Assembly: GCA_946414655.1 (NCBI GenBank)
Contig: CAMKPL010000001.1
Span: forward strand, 1 to 47,080
Direction of reading: 5' to 3'
Origin: an uncultured Caryophanales bacterium
GTDB lineage: Bacteria > Bacillota_I > Bacilli_A > RFN20 > CAG-826
Length of the DNA: 47,080 nt
Shown: piece by piece, positions 27,331 through 34,965 of the stretch
Layout of the letters: the number at the start of each line of letters is the position of its first letter
How positions within the stretch are numbered: position 1 is the stretch's first letter
Made by a program: the position numbers and the translations under genes
Notes under the pieces: model-generated
Told to the model about the DNA's origin: nothing
Databases searched by the model: none
What the model saw: the letters and a program-made list of their open reading frames with translations, nothing else

Positions 27331-28570
27331 ATTTTTTCTTTTTCTCAGTTTTCAGTTTTTTTGATTTTTTTGGTTTAAATTTTTCGTCAATAATTGTGCC
27401 ACCAACCTGGATAATATTTGGATTTTCAGGCTCATATTTGTGAAGTTCGTTGATGTCTTTATCGACTTGTTTTTTGTACTTATCTTCCTCTTTTGCGTCT
27501 TCAAAGAAAACGGATTTTCTAACATCGATTTCCATCGTCATAGCAGCCAGATCATGAGGCGCTTGATGTTTCTTTGTAAGCACTGCAACAGCCATCATTA
27601 GAACACACCCAACTCCTAAGGTTGCAAACGATGTTAATCCATAACCAACAATAAATAACGAGAAAGTAATTTCCACAACAAAGACCAAACTTCTAAAGAG
27701 TATTTGTCTTTTCTTTGCCTTAAATCCATTTGAGGCAACGACACCAATACCAAGAGATAATTTTCCAAGTGTTTCGCCATGTCTCATTAACATTGGAATC
27801 AACACATAGAAAACACCAACCAAGAGAATATAAACAGGAATCTCAGACCAAAGTTGGATTGATTTAATTCTAGATTGGAGAGATGAAATATATTCTGTGT
27901 AATAAAACATTTTTGTCGCATTATATGTGCGCTCACGTAAATCTTTTTTTACTTTATTTGGATCAACACCATCTTTAACAACAGGTAATCCTTCATAATC
28001 TGGAAGGCTATCTTTTATTGGGTAATCATAAAACTCTGATTTATTTTCTTCGCCTTCTGGCGCTAGACCCATAATAGCTGTATTAAAATATCGTGCAGTA
28101 TAAATCTCAGATGGAAGTTTTCCGTCAATCTTAATATTATTTTCAGGCGATATAAACTGTGCCGTATCAGTTTCTACTTTGGTAGGTAATTCAACACGAG
28201 TGGTATCACCAGTTAAGTAAACTGTGTAGTAGTAATTTAAAAAGCGAATATAATCATTTGCCGAAATAGCATCAATGTTATAGATTGGATAAATCTTCTT
28301 AAAAGAAGATGAACTTAATCTTTCTGTATAATCCTTTACTTCAATCACGACATACTCGCCATCATTGTTTTGCTGAAGCATCATGTAAAGATGGGAAGAA
28401 ACTTCTTGCTGATAAATCTCCATGACATAGTCATCGTACTTGGATGCTTTTCGAGCGATTGGAATTGTAACATAACTAACAATTAGAAAGAACATGAAAA
28501 CAACAAGCAAACCATCCATTAAGGCGGAAATAATCCGTTTAAATAAGGAAGCTTGTTCAATGGTTTTCAT
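27329..28570 (-). CDS. RDD-family membrane protein with large extracytoplasmic loop (1)
   Basis: 413 aa. RDD marks: FKRIISALMDGLLVVFMFF (Arg and Asp of helix 1), GETLGKLSLGIGVVASNG and the late APHDLAAMT Asp. The four hydrophobic helices are interrupted by a polar loop of about 170 residues (around 40-220) after helix 1, expected outside the membrane. The C-terminal ~90 residues are charged and end in a Lys-rich tail. The function of RDD proteins is mostly unknown; some act as sodium/proton antiporters. It starts directly after the stop of its paralogue (TAA-ATG), with no SD. Confidence 0.82.
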   Translation of the reverse strand: MKTIEQASLFKRIISALMDGLLVVFMFFLIVSYVTIPIARKASKYDDYVMEIYQQEVSSHLYMMLQQNNDGEYVVIEVKDYTERLSSSSFKKIYPIYNIDAISANDYIRFLNYYYTVYLTGDTTRVELPTKVETDTAQFISPENNIKIDGKLPSEIYTARYFNTAIMGLAPEGEENKSEFYDYPIKDSLPDYEGLPVVKDGVDPNKVKKDLRERTYNATKMFYYTEYISSLQSRIKSIQLWSEIPVYILLVGVFYVLIPMLMRHGETLGKLSLGIGVVASNGFKAKKRQILFRSLVFVVEITFSLFIVGYGLTSFATLGVGCVLMMAVAVLTKKHQAPHDLAAMTMEIDVRKSVFFEDAKEEDKYKKQVDKDINELHKYEPENPNIIQVGGTIIDEKFKPKKSKKLKTEKKKK

Positions 28571-29683
28571 TTATTGTAGATCCTCGCTTTGAACAAACTC
28601 TTCTTCCTCAATTTGGTTCTCAAAGATGATTGATGCATCGGTATCAATACAAAGAGTTCTTGCTGAATAATCGTGGAGCGCGCAGTGCTTTGGAGAGGCA
28701 GCAAATAAGGCTACACTCGCCATCAAAACAACTGCTCCAACAACAAGGGAAAAATAGTAACTTGTCATTGGAATAAAGAACATTCCTACAAGCGTAATCA
28801 GTAGTGGAACAATGCGCAAAATTAGACGCCATTTTTCCATTGAATATCCATCAATTCCGCAAAGTCCGAGTTTAAAGATTTTTTTGCCAAATGTGGCAGA
28901 ATTGCTGGTGAAAAATGGAATAATTACATAATTGATAATTGCACCTAAACAAAGTGGAATTATCCAGGAAATGCTGGTCAATTTACCAATTTCTAAGTAC
29001 ACACTTTGATAGAAATCCATTTTCGCTAAGGAATTCAAATAAGCTTCAGAATATTTTCTTGATAAAACGTTAGAAATTTCACTATCGGTAATAGCTACTT
29101 CTTTTCCAGCTGAGGAACTGTAATGTTTATCTCGTTTCACTCCGATTTTTGTTTTATCAGGATTTCCAAATTCGTCGGTGACATAAGCAAAATAAGATGT
29201 TGTTTTTTCGGTTGGGACATCATCTTCAATTTCAAGAATGTTTTTGTTAAACCAACTAACGGTGTAATAGTCTTTTGGAAGAGTCTGTGTCCCTGGAACA
29301 AATTCTTTATAGTTTGGCGCCTTAAAGAATTCGATATCACCAGTGTAATTTTCACTTGGAACAACGTTTTCACCAGTTAAATAATTCAAATAATAGTATG
29401 ATAAGACATCGATATATGTTTCATAAGAAACATTTTCGTTATAAGCAATTCGCTTTTCGTTTTCAAACTTAAATAAATGCGAATGATATTCTTGTGTATA
29501 AAGATAAGACTCTTTTTCCATAATTGACGGTGAAAAGATTAAATTTGTTCCACCGAAAAAGAGAATCAGTGCCATTAAAAAAGCTATCGCAGCATCAACA
29601 ATTGTCGCCCCGATTCTTCTACCAATCGGAGCTAGAACGGTGTGACGTGGAAGACTTTGACGTTTCTTAACAACCTCGTTCAT
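28571..29683 (-). CDS. RDD-family membrane protein with large extracytoplasmic loop (2)
   Basis: 370 aa. RDD marks: IGRRIGATIVDAAIAFLMAL, SATFGKKIFKLGLCGIDG and ALHDYSARTLCID. It has the same plan as the next gene: helix 1, a ~170-residue polar loop with YYxVSWFNKNI-like similarity (here DYYTVSWFNKNIL, there EIYTARYFNTAIM), then the remaining helices and an acidic tail. The two are clearly tandem paralogues that diverged strongly. No SD is present; a -10-like AATAAT lies seven bases before the ATG, so it may be leaderless. It follows the tuf terminator and heads a two-gene operon. Confidence 0.82.
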   Translation of the reverse strand: MNEVVKKRQSLPRHTVLAPIGRRIGATIVDAAIAFLMALILFFGGTNLIFSPSIMEKESYLYTQEYHSHLFKFENEKRIAYNENVSYETYIDVLSYYYLNYLTGENVVPSENYTGDIEFFKAPNYKEFVPGTQTLPKDYYTVSWFNKNILEIEDDVPTEKTTSYFAYVTDEFGNPDKTKIGVKRDKHYSSSAGKEVAITDSEISNVLSRKYSEAYLNSLAKMDFYQSVYLEIGKLTSISWIIPLCLGAIINYVIIPFFTSNSATFGKKIFKLGLCGIDGYSMEKWRLILRIVPLLITLVGMFFIPMTSYYFSLVVGAVVLMASVALFAASPKHCALHDYSARTLCIDTDASIIFENQIEEEEFVQSEDLQ

Positions 29684-29690
29684 TACTTTA

Positions 29691-29719
29691 ATTATTTATT
29701 AAATAAGCTAGAAAAACAA
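29691..29719 (-). promoter_or_regulatory. Promoter of the RDD pair (leaderless candidate)
   Basis: Minus strand TTGTTT (-35, 29714-29719), 17-nt spacer, AATAAT (-10, 29691-29696), seven bases before the ATG. It overlaps the tail of the tuf terminator. Confidence 0.5.
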
Positions 29720-29720
29720 C

Positions 29721-29744
29721 AAAAAAGACCTCCGAAGAGGTCTT
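29721..29744 (-). terminator. tuf terminator with UUCG loop
   Basis: Minus strand stem AAGACCTC / GAGGTCTT (29737-29744 with 29725-29732) closed by a UUCG tetraloop and followed by TTTTG. A very stable intrinsic terminator. Confidence 0.95.
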
Positions 29745-29751
29745 AATTTTT

Positions 29752-29769
29752 AATTGTACAAGTACAATT
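29752..29769 (-). repeat. Perfect 8-2-8 inverted repeat at the tuf stop codon
   Basis: AATTGTAC-AA-GTACAATT overlaps the TAA of tuf and precedes the main terminator by eight bases. In RNA it makes an eight-pair hairpin with a 2-nt centre (so the innermost pairs would open). It may protect the 3' end or simply be part of a double terminator. Confidence 0.7.
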
Positions 29770-30946
29770 ATTTGATAATTTCGGTAACAGAACCGGATCC
29801 AACGGTACGGCCACCTTCACGAATGGAGAACTTGGTTCCCTTTTCGATGGCGACTGGGTGGATGAGTTCGACTGTTAATTCGACGTTATCACCTGGCATA
29901 ACCATTTCAACGCCAGCTGGAAGTGTAATCACACCAGTAATATCAGTTGTGTTGAAGTAGAATTGTGGACGGTAGTTGCTTAAGAAAGCAGTGTGACGGC
30001 CACCTTCTTCTTTCTTCAAAACGTAGACGGAAGCGGTGAATTTGGTATGTGGGGTAATTGATCCTGGTTTAGCAAGAACTTGACCACGGACAACTTGGTC
30101 ACGGTTGATACCACGGAGTAACGCACCAATGTTATCACCTGGTTCAGCGTAATCAAGAATCTTACGGAACATTTCAAGACCAGTAACAACTGTCTTTTGA
30201 GTATCTTTAATACCAACGATTTCGACTTCATCGTTGACTTTGACAATACCACGTTCGACTCTACCAGTGACGACTGTTCCACGACCAGTAATGGTGAGAA
30301 CGTCTTCGATTGGCATTAAGAATGGTTTGTCTTTATCGTGTTGTGGAAGTGGGATGTAGCTATCAACAGCTTCCATGAGTTCTTCGATGCATTTGGAATC
30401 ACCACCATCGAGGGCCACTTTTGCGGAACCACGAATGACTGGGACTTCATCACCTGGGAAGCCATAGGAAGTTAAGAGATCACGAACATCCATTTCGACT
30501 AAGTCGATAAGTTCTGGGTCGTCAACTAAATCACATTTGTTTAAGAAGACAACGATGTATGGAACACCAACTTGACGAGCAAGAAGAATGTGTTCACGGG
30601 TTTGTGGCATAACACCATCAGTAGCTGCAACAACGAGGATAGCGCCATCCATTTGGGCAGCACCGGTAATCATGTTTTTAACATAGTCGGCGTGTCCCGG
30701 GCAGTCAACGTGAGCATAGTGACGATTGGCTGTCTCGTATTCGATGTGGGCAGTATTAATTGTAATACCACGGGCCTTTTCTTCTGGAGCAGCATCGATT
30801 TCATCGTATGCTTTGGCCACTGCTCCACCCTTCTTAGCAAGGGTAGCTGTGATAGCAGCAGTTAAGGTTGTTTTACCATGGTCAACGTGTCCAATGGTAC
30901 CAATGTTTAAATGTGGTTTGCTTCTATCAAATTTTGCTTTTGCCAT
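29768..30946 (-). CDS. tuf: Elongation factor Tu
   Basis: 392 aa from the ATG at 30944-30946, chosen for SD AAGGAGG and the standard N-terminus [14 protein letters not shown]; the frame extends further upstream but without support. G-motifs: GHVDHGKTT, switch [42 protein letters not shown], and SAKVALDG. Domains 2 and 3 end with [15 protein letters not shown]. It delivers aminoacyl-tRNA to the ribosome. It has its own promoter in the 101-base gap after fusA, so it can be made in excess of EF-G. Confidence 0.98.
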   Translation of the reverse strand: MAKAKFDRSKPHLNIGTIGHVDHGKTTLTAAITATLAKKGGAVAKAYDEIDAAPEEKARGITINTAHIEYETANRHYAHVDCPGHADYVKNMITGAAQMDGAILVVAATDGVMPQTREHILLARQVGVPYIVVFLNKCDLVDDPELIDLVEMDVRDLLTSYGFPGDEVPVIRGSAKVALDGGDSKCIEELMEAVDSYIPLPQHDKDKPFLMPIEDVLTITGRGTVVTGRVERGIVKVNDEVEIVGIKDTQKTVVTGLEMFRKILDYAEPGDNIGALLRGINRDQVVRGQVLAKPGSITPHTKFTASVYVLKKEEGGRHTAFLSNYRPQFYFNTTDITGVITLPAGVEMVMPGDNVELTVELIHPVAIEKGTKFSIREGGRTVGSGSVTEIIK

Positions 30947-30972
30947 AGTTTGAATTTTCCTCCTTAATGGTA

Positions 30973-30997
30973 GATTTCGTAAAAATTCAACGAAATC
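30973..30997 (-). other. tuf 5'-UTR hairpin
   Basis: Minus strand GATTTCGT / ACGAAATC (30990-30997 with 30973-30980), 9-nt loop, directly after the -10 box and so at the very 5' end of the tuf mRNA. A 5'-end stem of this kind often protects mRNA (inference). Confidence 0.65.
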
Positions 30998-31026
30998 ATA
31001 ATATAGCAAGTGACGGTTTAAATCAA
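30998..31026 (-). promoter_or_regulatory. tuf promoter
   Basis: Minus strand TTGATT (-35, 31021-31026), 17-nt spacer, TATTAT (-10, 30998-31003). The -35 overlaps a small inverted repeat AACAC-AAT-GTGTT (31025-31037) downstream of fusA. Confidence 0.75.
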
Positions 31027-31047
31027 CACAATGTGTTAATTTGTACC

Positions 31048-33126
31048 TTAACGATTTGACATGCCGGATTTCTTAATAATTTCATCCTGCACGAATCGTG
31101 GGCATTCTCCATAATGGGAGAATTGCATTGTATAGTTACCGCGACCCTGGGTAAATGAACGAAGGTCTGTAACATAACCGAACATTTCGGCTAATGGTAC
31201 TTCAGCTTCGACAATCTTGGCGTTACCACGTTGGGTCTCACCTGTCATATTACCACGACGACGGGAAATATCGCCGATAACATCACCGTAGTACTGTTCT
31301 GGAACAGTAACTTCGATTTTCATAATTGGTTCAAGGATAACTGGAGAACATTTCTTAGCAGCTTCCTTAAGAGCCATTGAGGCAGCGATCTTATAGGCTG
31401 CTTCAGAGGAGTCGACATCGTGAGAGGAACCATCAAATAAGGTTGCTTTGATGTCGATTACTGGGTAGCCAGCGATCAGACCACGGTTGAGAGCATCTTC
31501 CAAACCATCTTGGGTTGGACGGATGTATTCTCTTGGAACGGATCCACCAACAACAGCGTCGACGAATTCGAATCCTTTTCCTGGGTTTGGTTCAAATTTG
31601 ATCCAAACGTGACCGTATTGTCCACGACCACCGGATTGCTTAATGTATTTACCTTCGCATTCAGCTGGGACACGGATTGTTTCTCTGTATCCAACTTGTG
31701 GAGCACCGACATTAACGTCGACATTGAATTCACGGCGTAAACGGTCAACGATGATGTCGAGGTGAAGTTCACCGACACCAGCGATAATGGTTTGTCCGGT
31801 TTCAGCGTTGGTATGAACCTTGAATGTTGGGTCTTCTTCAGCAAGTTTTTGCAGAGCAATGCCCATCTTTTCTTGGTCAGCTTTTGTTTTTGGTTCGACA
31901 GCTTCTTCAATAACTGGTTCTGGGAATTCCATCTTTTCTAAGATGACTGGGTGCTTTTCATCACAGAGTGTATCACCAGTGGTTGTGTTTTTAAGACCAA
32001 CAACAGCACCGATGTCACCAGCGTGGAGAGCATCGACTTCTTGACGATGGTTGGAGTGCATTAAGACGACACGAGCAATACGTTCTTTGCCATCTTTTGT
32101 CGAGTTGAGGACGTATGAACCAGAGGTTAAGACGCCGCTATAAACACGAACATAAGCTAAACGACCAATGAATGGATCTGTCGCAATCTTGAATGCTAAG
32201 GCGGCAAGTGGAGAATCATCAGATGCTGGGCATTCAATGACTTCACCGTTTTCACCTTCGCCTTTGGCGACAGGAATATCAAGTGGGCTTGGGAGGTAAG
32301 CAACAACACCATCAAGGAGTAATTGAATACCTTTATTTTTGTAAGCAGAACCGCAGAAGACTGGGAAGAATTCACCAGTTAAAACGGCTTTACGAATGGT
32401 GGCTTTGATCATGTCCACTGGAACTTCTTCACCTTCAAGGACAAGCATCATTAAGTCATCATCGAATCCGGCAAGAGCTTCGAGAAGTTTTTGACGGAGT
32501 TCTTCAACTTTGGATTTGTAATCTTCTGGGATTGGAGCTTCAGTTGGAGCTTCATCCTTATCAGATGTGTACATCCAGGCTTTGCGTTCGATAATGTCGA
32601 TGACGCCTTTGAAGTTTGATTCAGTACCAATTGGGTATTGAACAGCTTCAGCATTCGCTGCTAATCGTTCATGGAGGGAAGCAACACACATATCGAAATC
32701 CGCACCGATAGCGTCAAGTTTGTTAACAAAGACGATTCGTGGGACACCATATTTGGTTCCTTGTCTCCAGACTGTTTCAGTTTGTGGTTCAACACCATTC
32801 TTACCGTCTAAGACAGTGACAGCACCGTCTAAGACACGGAGTGAACGTTCAACTTCGGCTGTGAAGTCGACGTGTCCCGGAGTGTCGATGATGTTGATTC
32901 GGTTACCTTTCCACATAGCGGTAGTAGCCGCAGATGTGATGGTAATACCTCTCTCTTGTTCCTGAACCATCCAGTCCATGGTAGCCGCACCTTCGTGGAC
33001 TTCACCAATTTTGTGGATTTTTCCAGTGAAATAGAGAATACGTTCGGTAGTAGTTGTTTTACCGGCATCGATGTGGGCCATGATACCGATGTTACGTGTA
33101 TGTTGTAAATCAAATTCACGTGCCAT
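31048..33126 (-). CDS. fusA: Elongation factor G
   Basis: 692 aa, normal length. It drives translocation on the ribosome by GTP hydrolysis. G-motifs: [18 protein letters not shown] at the N-terminus, switch I region [30 protein letters not shown], and GSAYKN. Domain IV carries the [28 protein letters not shown] stretch in two parts. SD AGGAG lies ten bases before the ATG in the short gap after rpsG. It is part of the str operon rpsL-rpsG-fusA. Confidence 0.98.
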   Translation of the reverse strand: MAREFDLQHTRNIGIMAHIDAGKTTTTERILYFTGKIHKIGEVHEGAATMDWMVQEQERGITITSAATTAMWKGNRINIIDTPGHVDFTAEVERSLRVLDGAVTVLDGKNGVEPQTETVWRQGTKYGVPRIVFVNKLDAIGADFDMCVASLHERLAANAEAVQYPIGTESNFKGVIDIIERKAWMYTSDKDEAPTEAPIPEDYKSKVEELRQKLLEALAGFDDDLMMLVLEGEEVPVDMIKATIRKAVLTGEFFPVFCGSAYKNKGIQLLLDGVVAYLPSPLDIPVAKGEGENGEVIECPASDDSPLAALAFKIATDPFIGRLAYVRVYSGVLTSGSYVLNSTKDGKERIARVVLMHSNHRQEVDALHAGDIGAVVGLKNTTTGDTLCDEKHPVILEKMEFPEPVIEEAVEPKTKADQEKMGIALQKLAEEDPTFKVHTNAETGQTIIAGVGELHLDIIVDRLRREFNVDVNVGAPQVGYRETIRVPAECEGKYIKQSGGRGQYGHVWIKFEPNPGKGFEFVDAVVGGSVPREYIRPTQDGLEDALNRGLIAGYPVIDIKATLFDGSSHDVDSSEAAYKIAASMALKEAAKKCSPVILEPIMKIEVTVPEQYYGDVIGDISRRRGNMTGETQRGNAKIVEAEVPLAEMFGYVTDLRSFTQGRGNYTMQFSHYGECPRFVQDEIIKKSGMSNR

Positions 33127-33141
33127 AAATGTAATCTCCTA

Positions 33142-33612
33142 TTACCAACGGTAATGAGCATACGCCTTGTTGGCTTCGGCCATCTTGTGCGTTTCCTCTT
33201 TCTTCTTCACAGATGCACCAGCTCCGTTAGCAGCATCAATGATTTCGTGAGCTAATTTAGCTTCCATTGATTTTTCATTACGAAGACGAGCATATGTGAC
33301 TAACCAACGAAGACCAAGCGTCACTTTACGTTCAGATGAAACTTCAACTGGAACTTGGTAGTTGGCTGCACCAATACGACGAACTTTTAGTTCGACTTCT
33401 GGCATGATATTGTTAATTGCGGTCGCGAAGACATCCATTGCTGGTTTCTTTGTTTCTTCCTCAATTTGCTTAAAGGCATTATAGAGAATGGTTTGGGCAG
33501 TGCCTCTTTTACCATCAATCATGATGCGGTTAATTAAACGAGTAACTAAACGAGAATTGTATATTGGATCTGGTAAGACTTCACGTTTCGCAACTTTTCC
33601 TTTACGTGGCAT
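33142..33612 (-). CDS. rpsG: Ribosomal protein S7
   Basis: 156 aa, standard length. It nucleates folding of the 3' domain of 16S rRNA in the small subunit. The N-terminus [20 protein letters not shown] and the C-terminus [14 protein letters not shown] are textbook. SD AAAGGAG before ATG. It follows rpsL by 28 bases. Confidence 0.98.
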   Translation of the reverse strand: MPRKGKVAKREVLPDPIYNSRLVTRLINRIMIDGKRGTAQTILYNAFKQIEEETKKPAMDVFATAINNIMPEVELKVRRIGAANYQVPVEVSSERKVTLGLRWLVTYARLRNEKSMEAKLAHEIIDAANGAGASVKKKEETHKMAEANKAYAHYRW

Positions 33613-33640
33613 AATGTTTTTCTCCTTTCTTTAAACAAAT

Positions 33641-34060
33641 TTATTTGGCCGCTTTTGGTTTCTTGGTGCCGTATTGGCTACGTCCTTGACGACGAGCTTC
33701 AATACCTGCACAGTCAAGAGTACCGCGAACGATGTGGTAACGAACACCTGGTAAGTCTTTCACACGGCCACCACGAATGATGACTGTGGAGTGTTCTTGT
33801 AAGTTGTGTCCTTCACCACCGATGTAGGCTGTGACTTCATATCCATTAGATAGACGAACACGAGCATATTTTCTTAAAGCGGAGTTTGGTTTCTTAGGTG
33901 TCATTGTGCCGACACGGGTGCAAACACCACGCTTTTGGGCGGATGGTTGGTTTGTTTCACGTGAGCGAAGGGAATTCCAGCGTTTTCCAAGAGCTGGAGT
34001 AGCTGATTTCTTCACAGGACGGGAACGACCATTTTTAACGAGTTGATTAATTGTTGGCAT
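33641..34060 (-). CDS. rpsL: Ribosomal protein S12
   Basis: 139 aa from the ATG at 34058-34060, chosen for SD AGGAGG and the family N-terminus [12 protein letters not shown]. It shapes the decoding centre. The streptomycin-relevant lysines are both present ([11 protein letters not shown] and [12 protein letters not shown]), so no rpsL-type streptomycin resistance is predicted. It starts the str operon under a strong promoter with a ~97-nt leader. Confidence 0.98.
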   Translation of the reverse strand: MPTINQLVKNGRSRPVKKSATPALGKRWNSLRSRETNQPSAQKRGVCTRVGTMTPKKPNSALRKYARVRLSNGYEVTAYIGGEGHNLQEHSTVIIRGGRVKDLPGVRYHIVRGTLDCAGIEARRQGRSQYGTKKPKAAK

Positions 34061-34157
34061 TGATTGTCCTCCTTTCAATGTTTCAGTTTCGTACACATTC
34101 TCCGGTGTATCATACTACCGACAAATATATAAGCCCATTAGGGCCTTTTCGTTAACC
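34061..34157 (-). other. rpsL (str operon) 5' leader
   Basis: The ~97-nt leader contains a GC-rich hairpin (minus strand AAGGCCC-TAAT-GGGCTT, 34131-34147) and two direct copies of TTGTCGGT, one at the mRNA start (34155-34162) and one at 34117-34124. It has no U-run after the hairpin. Autoregulation by S7 is known for the E. coli str operon, but through an rpsL-rpsG intergenic site, so a link here is speculative. Confidence 0.5.
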
Positions 34158-34163
34158 GACAAG

Positions 34164-34192
34164 ATTTTATCTTTATTAATAAAGGGTGTCAA
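34164..34192 (-). promoter_or_regulatory. str operon promoter
   Basis: Minus strand TTGACA (-35, 34187-34192), 17-nt spacer, TAAAAT (-10, 34164-34169). The best consensus promoter in the window. Confidence 0.88.
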
Positions 34193-34232
34193 CAAAAAGA
34201 TAAAAAATTCTTTCAGATCATCAGATCAAAGG

Positions 34233-34263
34233 TAAAAAGAAAACCCTATTCGCACTAGGGTTT
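34233..34263 (-). terminator. Terminator shared by gtrA-like gene and the small RNA candidate
   Basis: Minus strand stem AAACCCTA / TAGGGTTT (34256-34263 with 34241-34248), 7-nt loop, then TCTTTTTACC. Confidence 0.88.
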
Positions 34264-34318
34264 ATTGAATCCCCTCCGGAACTCACGACATAAAGTGTAT
34301 CGGAGGATTAGAACTTCT
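34235..34318 (-). ncRNA. Candidate small RNA between the gtrA-like gene and rpsL
   Basis: An extended -10 box TGC-TATAAT lies at 34325-34333, after the gtrA-like stop, and a strong terminator lies at 34233-34263, giving a transcript of about 85 nt. The body folds into a stem of AATCC-TCCG with CGGA-GGATT arms separated by a GG bulge (arms near 34270-34280 and 34300-34308) plus the terminator hairpin. No open frame of use is present (one ATG is followed after one codon by TGA). It does not match tmRNA, SRP RNA, 6S or any riboswitch I know. It contains CCUCC, complementary to Shine-Dalgarno sites. Confidence 0.45.
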
Positions 34319-34324
34319 ATGGTT

Positions 34325-34333
34325 ATTATAGCA
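34325..34333 (-). promoter_or_regulatory. Extended -10 promoter of the small RNA candidate
   Basis: Minus strand TGCTATAAT: a perfect TATAAT with the TGN extension, usually enough without a good -35 (none is clear here). Confidence 0.55.
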
Positions 34334-34359
34334 AATAAATACAATTAGGAAATAAATTA

Positions 34360-34812
34360 TTAATTCTCATCAGAGGCAACGGCTTTGTCCTTTTTCTTTT
34401 GAGCGGTATCAATCGATTTACCAAAAACAAAATATCTTTGGTATAAGAACTCTGTAACAAAGTTAATCGCCATATTTATGCCTGTGGCCACATAAGGTGA
34501 TCCGGGGAAAGTCCATTTATTTGTTAACACCCATTCAAGTTGTAATGAAAGAGGTGTAAATACAATGTAATAGGCCACCACTTTTAACATCGCAATTGGA
34601 ACATTACTCGCGCTTTTAAATGTATACTTACGATTAAAAGTGAAGTTCCAGATGACAGAAAGAACTAGCGCAATTCCATAACTAATCCAGTGATCAAGGT
34701 GCGCTACTTCTTCAAGAAGAGTAAAGGAGATGATTTGAACAACGCCGGCCGAAATGGAGAAGAGGGTAAACTTCGCCGCTCGAAATACTTCTTTTCGTTT
34801 GTCTTTATTCAC
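34360..34812 (-). CDS. GtrA-family small membrane protein
   Basis: 150 aa, four transmembrane helices in the GtrA/DPMS-accessory pattern: FTLFSISAGVVQIISFTLLEE, then WISYGIALVLSVIWNFTFNRKYTFKS (the conserved N-F-x-x-N-R-x-x-T-F motif), then two more helices and YQRYFVFGKS. These proteins are thought to flip polyprenyl-linked sugars or assist membrane glycosyltransferases. The start is a GTG with no SD; TAAACT lies seven bases upstream with TTGCAA 16 bases further, so it may be leaderless. No glycosyltransferase is adjacent. It interrupts the usual rpoC-rpsL neighbourhood. Confidence 0.85.
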   Translation of the reverse strand: MNKDKRKEVFRAAKFTLFSISAGVVQIISFTLLEEVAHLDHWISYGIALVLSVIWNFTFNRKYTFKSASNVPIAMLKVVAYYIVFTPLSLQLEWVLTNKWTFPGSPYVATGINMAINFVTEFLYQRYFVFGKSIDTAQKKKDKAVASDEN

Positions 34813-34819
34813 GATAATT

Positions 34820-34847
34820 AGTTTACTAATTTATCCGTGTTTTGCAA
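34820..34847 (-). promoter_or_regulatory. Promoter of the gtrA-like gene (leaderless candidate)
   Basis: Minus strand TTGCAA (-35, 34842-34847), 16-nt spacer, TAAACT (-10, 34820-34825), seven bases before the GTG start codon. Confidence 0.45.
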
Positions 34848-34912
34848 TATCCACCAAGTTTTGATGGTGTTTTAAAAACCTATACAATTCTTGGATAATT
34901 TCTAAAAATAAC

Positions 34913-34944
34913 CAGCAAAAAACCGCCATTTTGCAATGACGGTT
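34913..34944 (-). terminator. rpoBC operon terminator
   Basis: Minus strand stem AACCGTCAT / ATGGCGGTT (34936-34944 with 34921-34929), one G-U pair, 6-nt loop, then TTTTG. Confidence 0.9.
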
Positions 34945-34965
34945 AATTGTTAGAATTTTTTATTC

